A stretch of 64,000 nucleotides of DNA from NCBI GenBank assembly GCA_903886485.1, contig CAISMH010000012.1:186001-250000 (forward strand), written 5' to 3'. The DNA comes from an uncultured Burkholderiales bacterium. GTDB taxonomy: Bacteria; Pseudomonadota; Gammaproteobacteria; Burkholderiales; Burkholderiaceae_C. The position numbers and the translations under genes are program-made. The notes beneath the pieces are model-generated. The model was not told the DNA's origin. It saw only the letters and a list, made by a program, of their open reading frames with translations, and searched no databases. The number at the start of each line of letters is the position of its first letter. Within the stretch, counting starts at the first letter, position 1. Below, one piece after another: positions 30,686 to 39,974 of the stretch.

Positions 30686-30796
30686 TCATTGCCACCCTGA
30701 AGGAATGTTGGCTGGGTTGCTTAAAAAGCTCTGATCTTTGTAGGCCAGTGTGGCCAATTGACTGAGCAATGCGTCTTTTTGAATAGATGTGGTCAT
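30686..30796 (-). pseudogene. 36-codon fragment resembling a lipase N-terminus
   Basis: From an ATG at 30796 the frame reads M-T-T-S-I-Q-K-D-A-L-L-S-Q-L-A-T-L-A-Y-K, continues D-Q-S-F-L-S-N-P-A-N-I-P-S-G-W-Q, and stops at TGA (30686). The pattern L-A-x-L-A-Y-x-D followed by P-x-G-W looks like the start of bacterial class-3/RTX-type lipases. No continuation was found in any frame before carA. It lies 25 bp after the unknown secreted-protein gene on the same strand, with a weak AAGAAG site. It is probably the remnant of a gene whose 3' part was deleted, though a genuine 36-residue peptide cannot be excluded. Confidence 0.4.
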
Positions 30797-30821
30797 GATG
30801 AAATGTCTTCTTTTTGGCTTG

Positions 30822-31772
30822 TTAGTTCGAGGTGTTAGAAAGTGTGGCTGCGGTGCCTTTGGTGCCTAGCGGTGGGGCAAACAGGCTCTTGTTGAATTCC
30901 TGACTGCGAACCATCCGCGCTTTGTTGAGTTCATGAATGCGACTCACAAAGCCCTCTGGCAACACCACCGTTTGATAACGCTTGGTAACTTGGTGTCTGG
31001 CTTCTTGAAGCTCTAACCGAACAGCAATGGTTTTGCGAGAGGAAATGAAGCAACCTAAGTTCAAACTCACCATCGACATGTCTCGATGAAAGCGTCGAAA
31101 GTAGCCATTGACATACAACTTGTCTGAACCTGCCTCATCACCACCCTTGTCTGTATCTACGTTGGACATGACGACCGCCTCTAGGTGTGTCACAGGGTCT
31201 GCAAATGCCACCAACGGTGCACTGCGCCATTGCCCGCGCTCCCAACTCAAGGGCACGGTATTGGGTGGTGGATCAATCGCAGCAATGCCTTTGGGTTTGT
31301 CGTCCTCCCACTTAAGCCAGCGCATTGAACTCTCTCTCGCCACCCACTGCGTCTGAATATCACTGGCCCACGGGAGCTTAGTTTTGTTCTCGTCAAAGTA
31401 GAGCTCAACAGTGCAATCTTCTTGTTTTTGGCAGGCATTGATATTGCCGCCCATGCCGCAGCGTTGATAACCCAAATCAACTATTCGAAACGCCGCTGCC
31501 TCTGCACCTTTCAAACCCTCAATGTGCTTAGCAGGCATGCCAAATAAATCAGCAAAATCTTTGGAATAAGTCCAGATGTTGTTGTCTTTGAGGAATGAAG
31601 TTCCATCGAAGGTTTGATTCACTTCGTAACACGGCGAAGCATCGTTGTGAGGCTTACTCCACTGCCCCGCTGTTTCGCGCGGCTTGCAGCGTTCAGCAGG
31701 TGTTTGCGTAAAGGCTGTGACTGCGCTTAACAATACAAACCCAGCGAGGGCTATCTTCAGAAAAAATTTCAT
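30822..31772 (-). CDS. Secreted protein of unknown function
   Basis: 316 residues. A Sec signal peptide is clear: M-K-F-F-L-K-I followed by a hydrophobic core and probable cleavage after A-F-T-Q or V-T-A. The mature protein has at least seven cysteines in a spacing that suggests disulfides (for example C-G-M-G-G-N-I-N-A-C and C-T-V-E-L-Y), plus many Trp and Lys residues. I do not recognise the family. No membrane helix follows the signal, so it is probably periplasmic or exported. Neighbours are the lipase-like fragment downstream and a gene-poor region upstream. Both suggest an accessory insertion between carA and the RNA methyltransferase gene. Confidence 0.7.
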   Translation of the reverse strand: MKFFLKIALAGFVLLSAVTAFTQTPAERCKPRETAGQWSKPHNDASPCYEVNQTFDGTSFLKDNNIWTYSKDFADLFGMPAKHIEGLKGAEAAAFRIVDLGYQRCGMGGNINACQKQEDCTVELYFDENKTKLPWASDIQTQWVARESSMRWLKWEDDKPKGIAAIDPPPNTVPLSWERGQWRSAPLVAFADPVTHLEAVVMSNVDTDKGGDEAGSDKLYVNGYFRRFHRDMSMVSLNLGCFISSRKTIAVRLELQEARHQVTKRYQTVVLPEGFVSRIHELNKARMVRSQEFNKSLFAPPLGTKGTAATLSNTSN

Positions 31773-32353
31773 GATGAATCTTTTGATGAGACGTTATTTA
31801 ACAAAGAGCTTTGGGTTATGGGTGTTTGAATAATTTTGTAAACCATCACCTAACAATGATGAAAAAAATCTCAAACGTCAGGCCTTGCTATCGCATTCGC
31901 CGAACTCAACTTACGGCGCGCAAGAGTTGAACGCCCGAGCACCACTCGCTACTGCAACTTCTCCCCGCATAAAACTTCACACTTGGGTAGGGCTTGCTTA
32001 TGCTGACCTTGTGGTTGTCCGCATACACCTCTCGCAGTAACTTGTTATTGACGGTGCATTGGGCTTCAAGCGCAGCGCCGCTGCCAATGCACCTTTGAGG
32101 CTGTTATTTGCAAATTGCGCCTGCATGCAAAACCGCCTGCAACTCGTGTACCGATATGCGAACCGCAATGCAAACTGTGGGCCCTTGCGTCATTGGCGCT
32201 AGTCGAACGTGACTTGTGTCCAAAGTCTGCAAGGAGACGGACACGGAACGTATCAAAGGTCGGAGGGGAAAGGATGGATAGCATCTTTTGTGAACTATTA
32301 ATAACTACACGGCGTGAAGATATTAATTTAATTAAATTCAAAAGATGTATCTG
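31773..32353. other. Gene-poor region of about 580 bp
   Basis: No convincing gene lies between the secreted-protein gene and the methyltransferase gene. Frames of 80-91 codons on both strands lack recognisable composition or good starts, apart from a 27-codon frame at 32274 with a strong ribosome-binding site. The middle contains a large hairpin (32053-32093), and the ends are AT-rich. It may be decayed sequence or hold a small RNA. Confidence 0.5.
32053..32093. repeat. Long hairpin with nested palindrome
   Basis: Perfect 10-bp arms, GGTGCATTGG (32053-32062) and CCAATGCACC (32084-32093), enclose a second palindrome, CAGCG-C-CGCTG (32073-32083). No T run follows on either side, so it is not a standard terminator. 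A REP-type element or a structured RNA are possibilities. Confidence 0.6.
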
Positions 32354-32357
32354 CTAA
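32274..32357 (+). CDS. Possible 27-residue small protein
   Basis: An ATG at 32274 is preceded by GGAGG with a 7-nt spacer, one of the best ribosome-binding sites in the window. The frame encodes 27 residues beginning M-D-S-I-F-C-E-L-L-I, with Ile/Lys/Arg/Cys-rich content, and ends overlapping the stop of the convergent methyltransferase gene. The composition is AT-rich, unlike its neighbours. It may be a small protein, the remnant of a truncated gene, or chance. Confidence 0.25.
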   Translation: MDSIFCELLITTRREDINLIKFKRCIC

Positions 32358-33133
32358 GTCAATGATTGACAGGTGGCACTTGCGTGCAAACAAATCGCAG
32401 CCGCAGAGGCCACGTTGAGCGATTCTTCGCCGCCGGGTTGGGCAATGCGCACATGCAGCGCCGCTTGGTCTGCCAGCTCGGGTGAGACGCCCTGCCCTTC
32501 ATGGCCCATGAGCCAAGCGCATGGCATGGGCAGTTTTGCTTCGGACAGCAAGGTGTGCAAAAACGGGCCTTGGTGTGAGCTGGTGGCCACCCAAGGCATC
32601 TCGAGGGCTTTGAGGTCTTCGACCTGCAAGCCTTCAACCAAGTGGAGCCCAAAATGCGCCCCCATGCCAGCACGCAAGACCTTGGGCGACCACAAGGCAG
32701 CGGCCCCTTTGAGGGCAAGCACCTGTGTGAAGCCAAAGGCGGAAGCGCTGCGCAAGATCGAGCCGACATTGCCCGCATCTTGCACGCGGTCGAGCACCAC
32801 GGTGGGCGTCCTCGGTTGGATCTCTGGCGTGGCTGGGGCGGTGAGTACAAAACCCATCTTGGCGGGCGACTCAAGGCTGCTGATTTCTGCAAACAAAGCG
32901 TCAGGCACGACGGTGTTGCGCATGGCTGCTTGTGTCCACTCGCGCGGTGCGGTGGCCCAGAGTGACTCCGCAAACACGGCATGTTCAGGGGTCACGCCAC
33001 GCGTGAGGGCGGCGCGGCAGAGGTGGTCACCTTCAAGCCAGACACGTCCTAGCTTTCGGTAGGCGGTGCTGTCCTGCGATAAGCGACGCAGGTCTTTGAT
33101 GAGCGGGTTGTCACGCGACGTGATGAGGTTCAT
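32354..33133 (-). CDS. SpoU/TrmH-family RNA 2'-O-methyltransferase
   Basis: 259 residues from the ATG at 33133, which shares ATGA with the rnhB stop. An N-terminal substrate-binding domain begins [10 protein letters not shown]. The SPOUT knot domain follows with motif 1 [18 protein letters not shown] near residue 115, motif 2 M-G-H-E-G-Q-G-V near 213, and motif 3 [10 protein letters not shown] near 240. Such enzymes 2'-O-methylate rRNA or tRNA using SAM; the exact nucleotide is uncertain (RlmB- or TsnR-like). It is the last gene of the rpsB-to-rnhB cluster. Confidence 0.88.
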   Translation of the reverse strand: MNLITSRDNPLIKDLRRLSQDSTAYRKLGRVWLEGDHLCRAALTRGVTPEHAVFAESLWATAPREWTQAAMRNTVVPDALFAEISSLESPAKMGFVLTAPATPEIQPRTPTVVLDRVQDAGNVGSILRSASAFGFTQVLALKGAAALWSPKVLRAGMGAHFGLHLVEGLQVEDLKALEMPWVATSSHQGPFLHTLLSEAKLPMPCAWLMGHEGQGVSPELADQAALHVRIAQPGGEESLNVASAAAICLHASATCQSLT

Positions 33134-33750
33134 CTCAACACCGCCGTGACAGGGGCAAAGGATTTGCGATGCCAAGGCGTGGCACCGTGTTCTTTGAGTG
33201 CTTTCAAGTGTGCGGCCGTGCCATAGCCTTTGTGCCCATCAAAACCGTACTGCGGGTATTGCGCGTGCAGCTCTTGGCACCAGCGGTCGCGGTGCACCTT
33301 GGCCAAGATGGAGGCGGCAGAAATGGCTTGTACTTTGCTGTCGCCTTTGACGATGGCTTCAGCCAACACATCGAGCACAGGCAAGCGGTTGCCATCGACC
33401 AAGACCTTGGTGGGTTTTAAGCGCAAGCCCTCAACAGAACGGCGCATGGCCAGCAGCGTGGCTTGCAAGATGTTGAGTTCGTCAATCTCTTCTACCGTCG
33501 CTTGAGCAATTGAGCAACACAGCGCTTTGGCGCGAATTTCGTCGTACAAACGCTCGCGCTTTAAGGCGGTGAGTTTTTTGGAATCTGCCAAACCGGCAAT
33601 GGGATTTAAATCATCCAAGATGACGGCGGCCGCCACGACAGGACCAGCCAATGGGCCACGCCCCGCCTCGTCCACCCCAGCGATCAAGCCTGTAGGCGCG
33701 TCCCAGACGAGGGCGACTTGTTCAGCGCGCAAGAACTTTTTCGATCGCAT
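33130..33750 (-). CDS. rnhB: Ribonuclease HII
   Basis: 206 residues. The active-site motif G-V-D27-E28-A-G-R-G-P-L-A-G is intact, with the remaining acidic residues in V-L-V-D-G-N near 120 and the S-I-L-A-K-V-x-R-D segment near 150. It removes ribonucleotides and RNA primers from DNA. The ATG at 33750 overlaps the end of lpxB by 29 bp and has no clear ribosome-binding site; TTG at 33732 is an alternative. The lpxB-rnhB order is widespread in proteobacteria. Confidence 0.94.
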   Translation of the reverse strand: MRSKKFLRAEQVALVWDAPTGLIAGVDEAGRGPLAGPVVAAAVILDDLNPIAGLADSKKLTALKRERLYDEIRAKALCCSIAQATVEEIDELNILQATLLAMRRSVEGLRLKPTKVLVDGNRLPVLDVLAEAIVKGDSKVQAISAASILAKVHRDRWCQELHAQYPQYGFDGHKGYGTAAHLKALKEHGATPWHRKSFAPVTAVLR

Positions 33751-34864
33751 GGGCAGCCAGTGCGGGTGTGTCGCGGCGCAGCGTGTCGTGCAGCACGGCG
33801 AAGCGTTGTTGAACAGCGGTGACCGCAGCTGGGTGACTCAACCACTGCAGCACCTCGTGCGCCAAGGCATCGGGTGTGGCAGCGTCTTGCAACAACTCGG
33901 GCACCACAAAATCTTGACAAAGAATATTCGGCAATCCCACCCAAGCTTGCAACTTCTTACGGCGCATGATTTGCCAACTCAACCAGTTCATGTTGTAGGC
34001 AATCACCATGGGCCGTTTGAACAGCGCAGCCTCTAAGGTGGCCGTGCCACTGGCAATCAGGGTGACATCGCAAGCCGCAAGTGCGGTGTGTGATTGCCCA
34101 TCAAGTATCAGAAGATTCGCCACCTCGCCCACTTCACGCAGGATGTCTTCGATGCGCGCACGCAAGGCAGGCATGGCGGGTAGCACAAAGTGCAAGCCCG
34201 GTTGTTGCTGGGCCATGCGCTGTGCGGCTTGCAAAAAGCGACGTGCGAGGTAGTCAATTTCAGAACTGCGACTGCCGGGGAGCAGAGCCACCACGGTGGC
34301 GTCTTGCGGCAAGTTCAAGACGGTGCGGGCTGCGGCACGGTCAGGCCTATCAGGAATGTGCTGGGCTAGCGGATGACCGACATAAGTAGCCTCAATGCCG
34401 TGCTGCGCGAGCAAGTCGGTCTCGAAGGGAAAAATACACAGCACGTGGTCCACGCTTTGGCGAATCTTCTCTACACGGTCAGCGCGCCACGCCCAGATGG
34501 AGGGACACACAAAATGAATGGTGGGAATGCCTTGGGCTTTGAGGTCGCGTTCTAAATCGAGGTTGAAGTCGGGCGCGTCGACACCGATAAAGGCACTGGG
34601 CGGGTTGGCCAGCAAGCGCGCACGCAACTGGTGACGAATGCCCACAATTTCGCGGTAGTGTCGCAGCACTTCGACATAGCCACGCACTGCGAGTTTTTCA
34701 TAAGGCCACCAAGGCTCAAACCCAAGAGCGGCCATGCGGGGTCCACCAATGCCTGCGCTGTGCATGTCGGGCCATGTGTCACGCATGCCACTGAGCAACA
34801 GGCCCGCCAGCAAATCGCCCGAGGCCTCGCCTGCGACGAGCGAGAAAGACAGGGCCTCGGCCAT
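33722..34864 (-). CDS. lpxB: Lipid-A-disaccharide synthase
   Basis: 380 residues. It opens with [14 protein letters not shown], the LpxB signature, and has G-V-D-A-P-D-F-N near residue 94, L-P-G-S-R-S-S-E near 195 and a C-terminal GT-B nucleotide-binding region with Y-N-M-N-W-L-S near 305. This peripheral inner-membrane enzyme joins UDP-diacylglucosamine and lipid X to make the lipid A disaccharide. It lies 5 bp after lpxA in the same transcript. Confidence 0.96.
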   Translation of the reverse strand: MAEALSFSLVAGEASGDLLAGLLLSGMRDTWPDMHSAGIGGPRMAALGFEPWWPYEKLAVRGYVEVLRHYREIVGIRHQLRARLLANPPSAFIGVDAPDFNLDLERDLKAQGIPTIHFVCPSIWAWRADRVEKIRQSVDHVLCIFPFETDLLAQHGIEATYVGHPLAQHIPDRPDRAAARTVLNLPQDATVVALLPGSRSSEIDYLARRFLQAAQRMAQQQPGLHFVLPAMPALRARIEDILREVGEVANLLILDGQSHTALAACDVTLIASGTATLEAALFKRPMVIAYNMNWLSWQIMRRKKLQAWVGLPNILCQDFVVPELLQDAATPDALAHEVLQWLSHPAAVTAVQQRFAVLHDTLRRDTPALAAHAIEKVLAR

Positions 34865-34869
34865 TGGGT

Positions 34870-35664
34870 TTAACGCACGATGCCGCGTTGCGGCGAGGTG
34901 TGGTTCAAGAAGTCCAACATCATCGCCACATCGGCGGCGGCTTCTGGCTTCTCTTGGGTCAAGGCAGCAATACGCTCTTTGGCTTTGTCCAGCGTTAAGT
35001 CATCGCGGTACAAGGCTTTGTGCATGGCCTTGACGGCACTGATGCGCTCGGGTGAGTAGCCACGGCGACGCAAGCCTTCAAAGTTCATCGAGCGCGCTTC
35101 GGCGGGTTGGCCTTGGCACATGACGAAGGGAGGCAAGTCTGCAAACAACAGTGAGTGCATCGCAGTGAAGCTGTGGGCTCCGATGCGGACAAACTGATGC
35201 ACCACAGTGAAGCCACCCAAGATCACCCAGTCACCCACATGCACGTGACCGGCCAATTGCGCGCTGTTGGCGAAGATGGTGTGGTTGCCAACGACGCAGT
35301 CATGCGCCAAATGGACGTAGGCCATGATCCAGTTGTCGTCACCGACTTGGGTGACGCCTGCATCACCGGGCGAACCAATGTTGAAGGTGCAAAACTCACG
35401 GATGGTGTTGCGGTCGCCGATGATCAGTTCGCAGGGCTCGCCAGCGTACTTCTTGTCCTGCGGAATTGCGCCCAAGGAGTTGAACTGAAAAATTCGGTTG
35501 TCTTTGCCAATGGTGGTGTGGCCTTCAATGACGCAATGTGGGCCCACCGTGGTCCCTGCCCCAATGCGAACATGGGGGCCAATGATGGTGTAAGGCCCAA
35601 CCTGCACCGAGCTGTCTAGCTCGGCCTTGGGGTCCACAATGGCAGTGGCGTGAATGCGGCTCAT
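34870..35664 (-). CDS. lpxA: UDP-N-acetylglucosamine acyltransferase
   Basis: 264 residues from the ATG at 35664; an 11-codon upstream extension is less like homologues. Hexapeptide repeats form a left-handed beta helix, with the catalytic histidine in M-A-Y-V-H-L-A-H-D near residue 124 and the helical C-terminal domain from about 195. It transfers an R-3-hydroxyacyl chain from ACP to UDP-GlcNAc, the first step of lipid A synthesis. The acyl donor pool is shared with FabZ, encoded just upstream. Confidence 0.96.
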   Translation of the reverse strand: MSRIHATAIVDPKAELDSSVQVGPYTIIGPHVRIGAGTTVGPHCVIEGHTTIGKDNRIFQFNSLGAIPQDKKYAGEPCELIIGDRNTIREFCTFNIGSPGDAGVTQVGDDNWIMAYVHLAHDCVVGNHTIFANSAQLAGHVHVGDWVILGGFTVVHQFVRIGAHSFTAMHSLLFADLPPFVMCQGQPAEARSMNFEGLRRRGYSPERISAVKAMHKALYRDDLTLDKAKERIAALTQEKPEAAADVAMMLDFLNHTSPQRGIVR

Positions 35665-35689
35665 CGTTGATGTCTGAACTTCGGCGTGT

Positions 35690-36133
35690 TTAGGCAATAG
35701 AGCGCATGGTGCACATCAAGTCGGCTTCTGTCGCAATCACATCGCCCACTTTGGCGCGTGCTTTGAACTTGAAGATGCCAGCTTTCATTCGGTCCAATTC
35801 AACTTCTAATGTCAATTGATCACCGGGCTCAACGGGGCGTTTGAAGCGCGCACCATCAATGCCTGCAAAGTAATAGACCGTCTTGTCGTCTGGGGCCGCA
35901 CCCAAGGTGTCAAAGGCCAACAAGGCAGCGGCTTGCGCCAAAGCCTCCAAAATCAAAACACCGGGCATGACTGGATGGTGTGGAAAGTGGCCCATGAAAA
36001 ACGGCTCGTTGATGGTCACGTTTTTGAGCGCTTTGATGCTTTTGCCTTTTTCAATTTCCAGCACGCGATCCACCAACAAAATGGGATAGCGGTGAGGCAA
36101 TTGCTTCAAGATTTGGTGGATGTCCATGCTCAT
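35690..36133 (-). CDS. fabZ: 3-hydroxyacyl-[acyl-carrier-protein] dehydratase FabZ
   Basis: 147 residues, a single hot-dog fold. The active-site segment [14 protein letters not shown] carries the catalytic histidine (about 50) and the L-I-L-E-A-L-A-Q helix the glutamate. It dehydrates 3-hydroxyacyl-ACP in fatty-acid elongation, competing with LpxA and LpxD for the same substrate. Its start overlaps the stop of lpxD by 4 bp. Confidence 0.96.
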   Translation of the reverse strand: MSMDIHQILKQLPHRYPILLVDRVLEIEKGKSIKALKNVTINEPFFMGHFPHHPVMPGVLILEALAQAAALLAFDTLGAAPDDKTVYYFAGIDGARFKRPVEPGDQLTLEVELDRMKAGIFKFKARAKVGDVIATEADLMCTMRSIA

Positions 36134-37113
36134 TTTTTTTGACTTTCAAAAGCTGATTCAAGAGATTTGATGCGTTCGCGCAAACGATGCAGTTGGCGCA
36201 AGGTGGCCGCATTTTTCTCCCACGATGCATTGTCGTCGATGGGAAACACGCCACTGTATTGACCGGGTTGATGGATCGAGCGCATGACGACGGAAGCGGC
36301 AGAGATATGCACGCCATCGCCGAGTTGCAAATGGCCCAGCACAATCGCACCACCTCCCACGGTGCAGTTCGCACCAATGCGCGCGCTACCGGCCACACCT
36401 GCACAGCCGGCCATGGCTGTGTTTGCACCGACGTGGACGTTGTGTCCAATTTGCACCAAGTTATCGAGTTTGACGCCGTCTTCAATCACCGTGTCATCCA
36501 AAGCACCGCGGTCGATGCAGGTGTTGGCACCAATCTCTACGTCGTTACCAATGCGCACGGCACCCAACTGTTCAATCTTCTCCCAACGGCCTTCGAACAA
36601 GGCAAAACCAAAACCATCGGCACCAATCACAGCACCAGCGTGAACAATGCAGCGTTCGCCAATGTGGCAATACTCACCCACAGTGATGCCAGATTTGAGC
36701 CATGTGTTGGCGCCAATGTGCACCCCTCGTTCAAGCACACACAAAGGGCCGATACGAGCTGTCGGGTGAACGTGGGCCTGTGGATGAATCACCGCACTGG
36801 GATGAAGCAAGGGCTCATCACTCACGCGGGTGTGCTGCCGCCACAACTGGGTGAGCCTCGCAAAGTAGTGGTAGGGGTGATCCGTCACGATCAGCGCAGC
36901 GCGAACGCTGACCGTACGTGCCACCTCGGGTGACACGATGACACAAGCTGCTTGTGTCGTAGCGAGTTGAGACTGGTATTTCGGGTTGCTTAAAAAGCTC
37001 AGTGCATCGCCGTTCGCTGTCTCTAACGGCGCGAGCTTTTTTATGAGGTGTTCGGGATCGCCGATGAGGCGACCACCCAGGCTGTCAATGATTTGGCCGA
37101 GACTCAGTGCCAC
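36130..37113 (-). CDS. lpxD: UDP-3-O-(3-hydroxyacyl)glucosamine N-acyltransferase
   Basis: 327 residues. An N-terminal uridine-binding domain (1-100) precedes the left-handed beta helix, with the catalytic histidine in Q-I-G-H-N-V-H near residue 236, and a C-terminal helix ends the protein. It adds the second acyl chain in lipid A synthesis. The gene follows skp by 6 bp in the bamA-skp-lpxD-fabZ-lpxA-lpxB order typical of proteobacteria. Confidence 0.96.
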   Translation of the reverse strand: MALSLGQIIDSLGGRLIGDPEHLIKKLAPLETANGDALSFLSNPKYQSQLATTQAACVIVSPEVARTVSVRAALIVTDHPYHYFARLTQLWRQHTRVSDEPLLHPSAVIHPQAHVHPTARIGPLCVLERGVHIGANTWLKSGITVGEYCHIGERCIVHAGAVIGADGFGFALFEGRWEKIEQLGAVRIGNDVEIGANTCIDRGALDDTVIEDGVKLDNLVQIGHNVHVGANTAMAGCAGVAGSARIGANCTVGGGAIVLGHLQLGDGVHISAASVVMRSIHQPGQYSGVFPIDDNASWEKNAATLRQLHRLRERIKSLESAFESQKK

Positions 37114-37119
37114 GGCAAA

Positions 37120-37626
37120 TTATTTAGCAGCGTTGATGACCTTGAGCACTTTGTCAGTGATGTCGTGCTTGGGATTGATGTAAACAGCTTCTTGTAACAC
37201 CAGGTCGTACTTTTCTGTTTCAGCCACTTGCTTGATCACGCGGTTGGTACGCTCAAGCACTTGCTGGAACTCTTCGTTTTTACGAGCATTGAGTTCTTCT
37301 TGGAACTCGCGACGTTTGCGCTGGAAATCACGATCTTGCTCGCCCAGTTGTTTTTGGCGCGACAGACGCTGTGACTCAGACAATGTAGGTGCTTCACGCT
37401 CAAATTTTTCAACCGCGGATTTCAAAGACTTCTCTGCTTCAATGAGGTCTTTCTCACGCTTAGAGAACTCTTGCTCCAACTTGATTTGAGCCTGCTTAGC
37501 CGTGTTGGCTTCTTTGAAGATGCGGTCTGTGTTGATGAAGCCGATGCGAATCTCTTCAGCCTGTGCGCAAAATGCAGAGAGGCCCAATACAACAGCTAAT
37601 GAAATTTGACGAGTAAACATGTTCAT
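37120..37626 (-). CDS. skp: Periplasmic chaperone Skp/OmpH
   Basis: 168 residues. A signal peptide (M-N-M-F-T-R-Q-I-S-L with cleavage after A-Q-A near residue 23) precedes a short beta segment, I-R-I-G-F-I-N-T-D-R, and a long Lys/Glu/Gln-rich helical tentacle (about 40-140). Skp trimers hold unfolded outer-membrane proteins for delivery to BamA, which is encoded directly upstream. Its ATG shares one base with the bamA stop (TGATG), so the two are coupled. Confidence 0.93.
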   Translation of the reverse strand: MNMFTRQISLAVVLGLSAFCAQAEEIRIGFINTDRIFKEANTAKQAQIKLEQEFSKREKDLIEAEKSLKSAVEKFEREAPTLSESQRLSRQKQLGEQDRDFQRKRREFQEELNARKNEEFQQVLERTNRVIKQVAETEKYDLVLQEAVYINPKHDITDKVLKVINAAK

Positions 37627-39932
37627 CAGAAAGATGTCCCGATTTGGAATTGCAATTGTTGGATTCTATCGCCTGGGAATGTACGGACTGGACGAGCCCA
37701 CGCAAATCGTAATGGGCCCATGGGCGACACCCAGCTCAAGCCAACGCCGTAAGCGCTGCGCAGCAAACTGAGATCAACCTTCTGGAACTCGCCATACACG
37801 TTACCCATGTCATAGAAGCCATACAGACGCAGGGAACGATCATTGCCTGCACCTGGAAACGGCATCAAGAACTCGGTGTTGAGGGTGATCTTTTTTGCAC
37901 CACCGATCACAGGACCCGTGATGTCACGTGGACCCAGCGTACCCTGCTCGAAGCCACGCACCGATCCTAAACCGCCGGAATAGTAGTTTTTATAGAACGG
38001 CAAGCTTTGACCGTTCATGCCATGCCCTAAACCAAGGTCGCCGTTGAAGGCAAAGGTGTATTGCTTGGTGATGGGGAAATACTGTTGGTATTGACCGCCC
38101 ATCTTGGTGTAACGCGCATCGCCAATGGCGCCCAACTCCGTATTCAAACGAATGAACTTGCCGCTGTTGGGGTTCAAGTAGCTGTCACGGCTGTCACGCG
38201 CCCAACCCGCTGTGATGGGTACGTTTTGAGCAATACAACCAAAGTGCTGACACAAGTCAGCATGCACACCCAGCATGTTGGTTCCAGGAACAAGCTCAGT
38301 TCGCTCGGTGGCCGTACCCACAAACACACGATCAAGTTCACTGAATGGCACACCAAAGCGCACGCCCAAACCGGACGTGATCAGGCGGTAGTTACCGCCC
38401 TGCTCTACATAAGGTTTACTCGAACGGTGATAAAACTCGAACGTCCGCGATACGCCTTCTTCAGTGAAATAAGGGTCCGTCGTATTGATGACGTAATACT
38501 GGTTGAATTTACTGGTACTGACTTGAAGCCCCAAGTTATGACCCGATCCAAACACGTTGTCTTGTTGGATACCAAATGACAACGTGACTTTTTCTGCATT
38601 GGAAAAGCCAGCGCCCAACGACAGCATGCCCGTAGGCTTTTCTGCAACACTGACGTTCAGATCCACTTGGTCTTGAGAGCCCGGAACTTCTTGCGTATCC
38701 ACCTCAACATCTTTGAAGTAACCCAAACGGTTGACGCGGTCACGTGACAAGCGAATTTTTTCACCGTCGTACCAAGATGATTCCGTTTGACGGAACTCAC
38801 GGCGCACGATTTGATCGCGTGTGCGGTTGTTACCAGCAATGTTGATGCGACGCACGTAAGCACGTCGCGCTGGGTCTGCAACCAACACCAATTTCACGCG
38901 ATTGGTCGCACGGTCAATCTCGGGACGCACATCGGTACGCGCAAATGCAAAACCAAAGTTGCCGAAATATTCATTGAATGCTTTGGTGGTTTTAGCCACG
39001 TCATCCGCGTTGTAGGCCTGTCCAGCCTTGATCTCAATCAAAGACTTGAACTCATCGTCTTTGCCCAAGTAGTAGCCTTCCATCGCGACTTCAGAGACAA
39101 CGAAACGATCGCCTTCGGTCACATTGATGGTGATGCTGATGTCTTGTTTGTTCGGAGAAATAGCAACTTGTGTCGAGTCGATGCGGAATTCCAAATAGCC
39201 TCGAGCCAAATACCAAGCACGCAGTGTCTCCAAGTCAGCATTGAGTTTGGTGCGTGAGTAGCGATCCGACTTGGTGTACCAACTCAACCAGTTCCCTGTG
39301 CCCTGTTCAAATTGGCTGAGCAACTTGGATTCATCAAACGCTTTCGCGCCAATCACATGCAGTTCTTTGATTTTGGCCAAGTCACCTTCCACGACAGTGA
39401 ACGATAAGTTCACGCGGTTGCGGTCACTGGGCGTGATGGTGGTGATGATTTCCGCCCCATACAAGCTGCGGTTGACATACTGGCGTTTGAGTTCTTGCTC
39501 CGCACGGTCAGCCAAAGCCTTGTCAAACGGGCGCCCTTCTGCCAGACCGATGTCTCGCAAGGCTTTGCGCAAGATGTCTTTATCAAACTCTTTGGTGCCG
39601 ATGAATTCAACTTGTGCAATGTTCGGACGCTCCTCGACGATCAGCACCAAGACATCGCCATTGATTTCCAAGCGCACGTCTTTGAACAGGCCTAAGGCAA
39701 ACAAACTGCGAATCGCAGCCGCGCCTTTTTCGTCGGTGTAATCGTCACCCACACGAAATGGGATGGAGGCAAATACGGTGCCGGGCTCTACGCGCTGCAA
39801 GCCCTCCACGCGGATGTCACGCACATTGAATGGATCAGCCGCGAAGGCATGAAATGCCATCACCGAACCAGCGATGAATGCCGCAGCTTGTGCGAGAGTG
39901 GAGCGCCGAAATGTGGAAGGTTGCATGTTCAT
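37626..39932 (-). CDS. bamA: Outer membrane protein assembly factor BamA
   Basis: 768 residues from the ATG at 39932; a second ATG two codons later is possible. A signal peptide ends near A-F-A-A-D, followed by five POTRA domains (about 30-430) and a 16-strand barrel with the conserved loop motif V-R-G-F-E near residue 660 and a terminal phenylalanine. It is the essential core of the BAM complex. Its partner BamC is encoded at the left edge of the window and the chaperone Skp directly downstream. Confidence 0.96.
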   Translation of the reverse strand: MNMQPSTFRRSTLAQAAAFIAGSVMAFHAFAADPFNVRDIRVEGLQRVEPGTVFASIPFRVGDDYTDEKGAAAIRSLFALGLFKDVRLEINGDVLVLIVEERPNIAQVEFIGTKEFDKDILRKALRDIGLAEGRPFDKALADRAEQELKRQYVNRSLYGAEIITTITPSDRNRVNLSFTVVEGDLAKIKELHVIGAKAFDESKLLSQFEQGTGNWLSWYTKSDRYSRTKLNADLETLRAWYLARGYLEFRIDSTQVAISPNKQDISITINVTEGDRFVVSEVAMEGYYLGKDDEFKSLIEIKAGQAYNADDVAKTTKAFNEYFGNFGFAFARTDVRPEIDRATNRVKLVLVADPARRAYVRRINIAGNNRTRDQIVRREFRQTESSWYDGEKIRLSRDRVNRLGYFKDVEVDTQEVPGSQDQVDLNVSVAEKPTGMLSLGAGFSNAEKVTLSFGIQQDNVFGSGHNLGLQVSTSKFNQYYVINTTDPYFTEEGVSRTFEFYHRSSKPYVEQGGNYRLITSGLGVRFGVPFSELDRVFVGTATERTELVPGTNMLGVHADLCQHFGCIAQNVPITAGWARDSRDSYLNPNSGKFIRLNTELGAIGDARYTKMGGQYQQYFPITKQYTFAFNGDLGLGHGMNGQSLPFYKNYYSGGLGSVRGFEQGTLGPRDITGPVIGGAKKITLNTEFLMPFPGAGNDRSLRLYGFYDMGNVYGEFQKVDLSLLRSAYGVGLSWVSPMGPLRFAWARPVRTFPGDRIQQLQFQIGTSF

Positions 39933-39974
39933 GAACAGAAAACTCAAAGCCTTTGGGTGGATGTATCGGGGGAC

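Noticed and set aside
31858..32100. Possible integron attC sites near C-C-T-A-A-C and the large hairpin
   Set aside because: No matching GTTRRRY partner at proper spacing, no integrase gene, and the hairpin is perfect rather than bulged as attC sites are.
32066..32341. 91-codon minus-strand frame in the gene-poor region
   Set aside because: No ribosome-binding site was evident, the composition is rich in Arg, Ser and Cys, and it overlaps the hairpin; no family was recognised.
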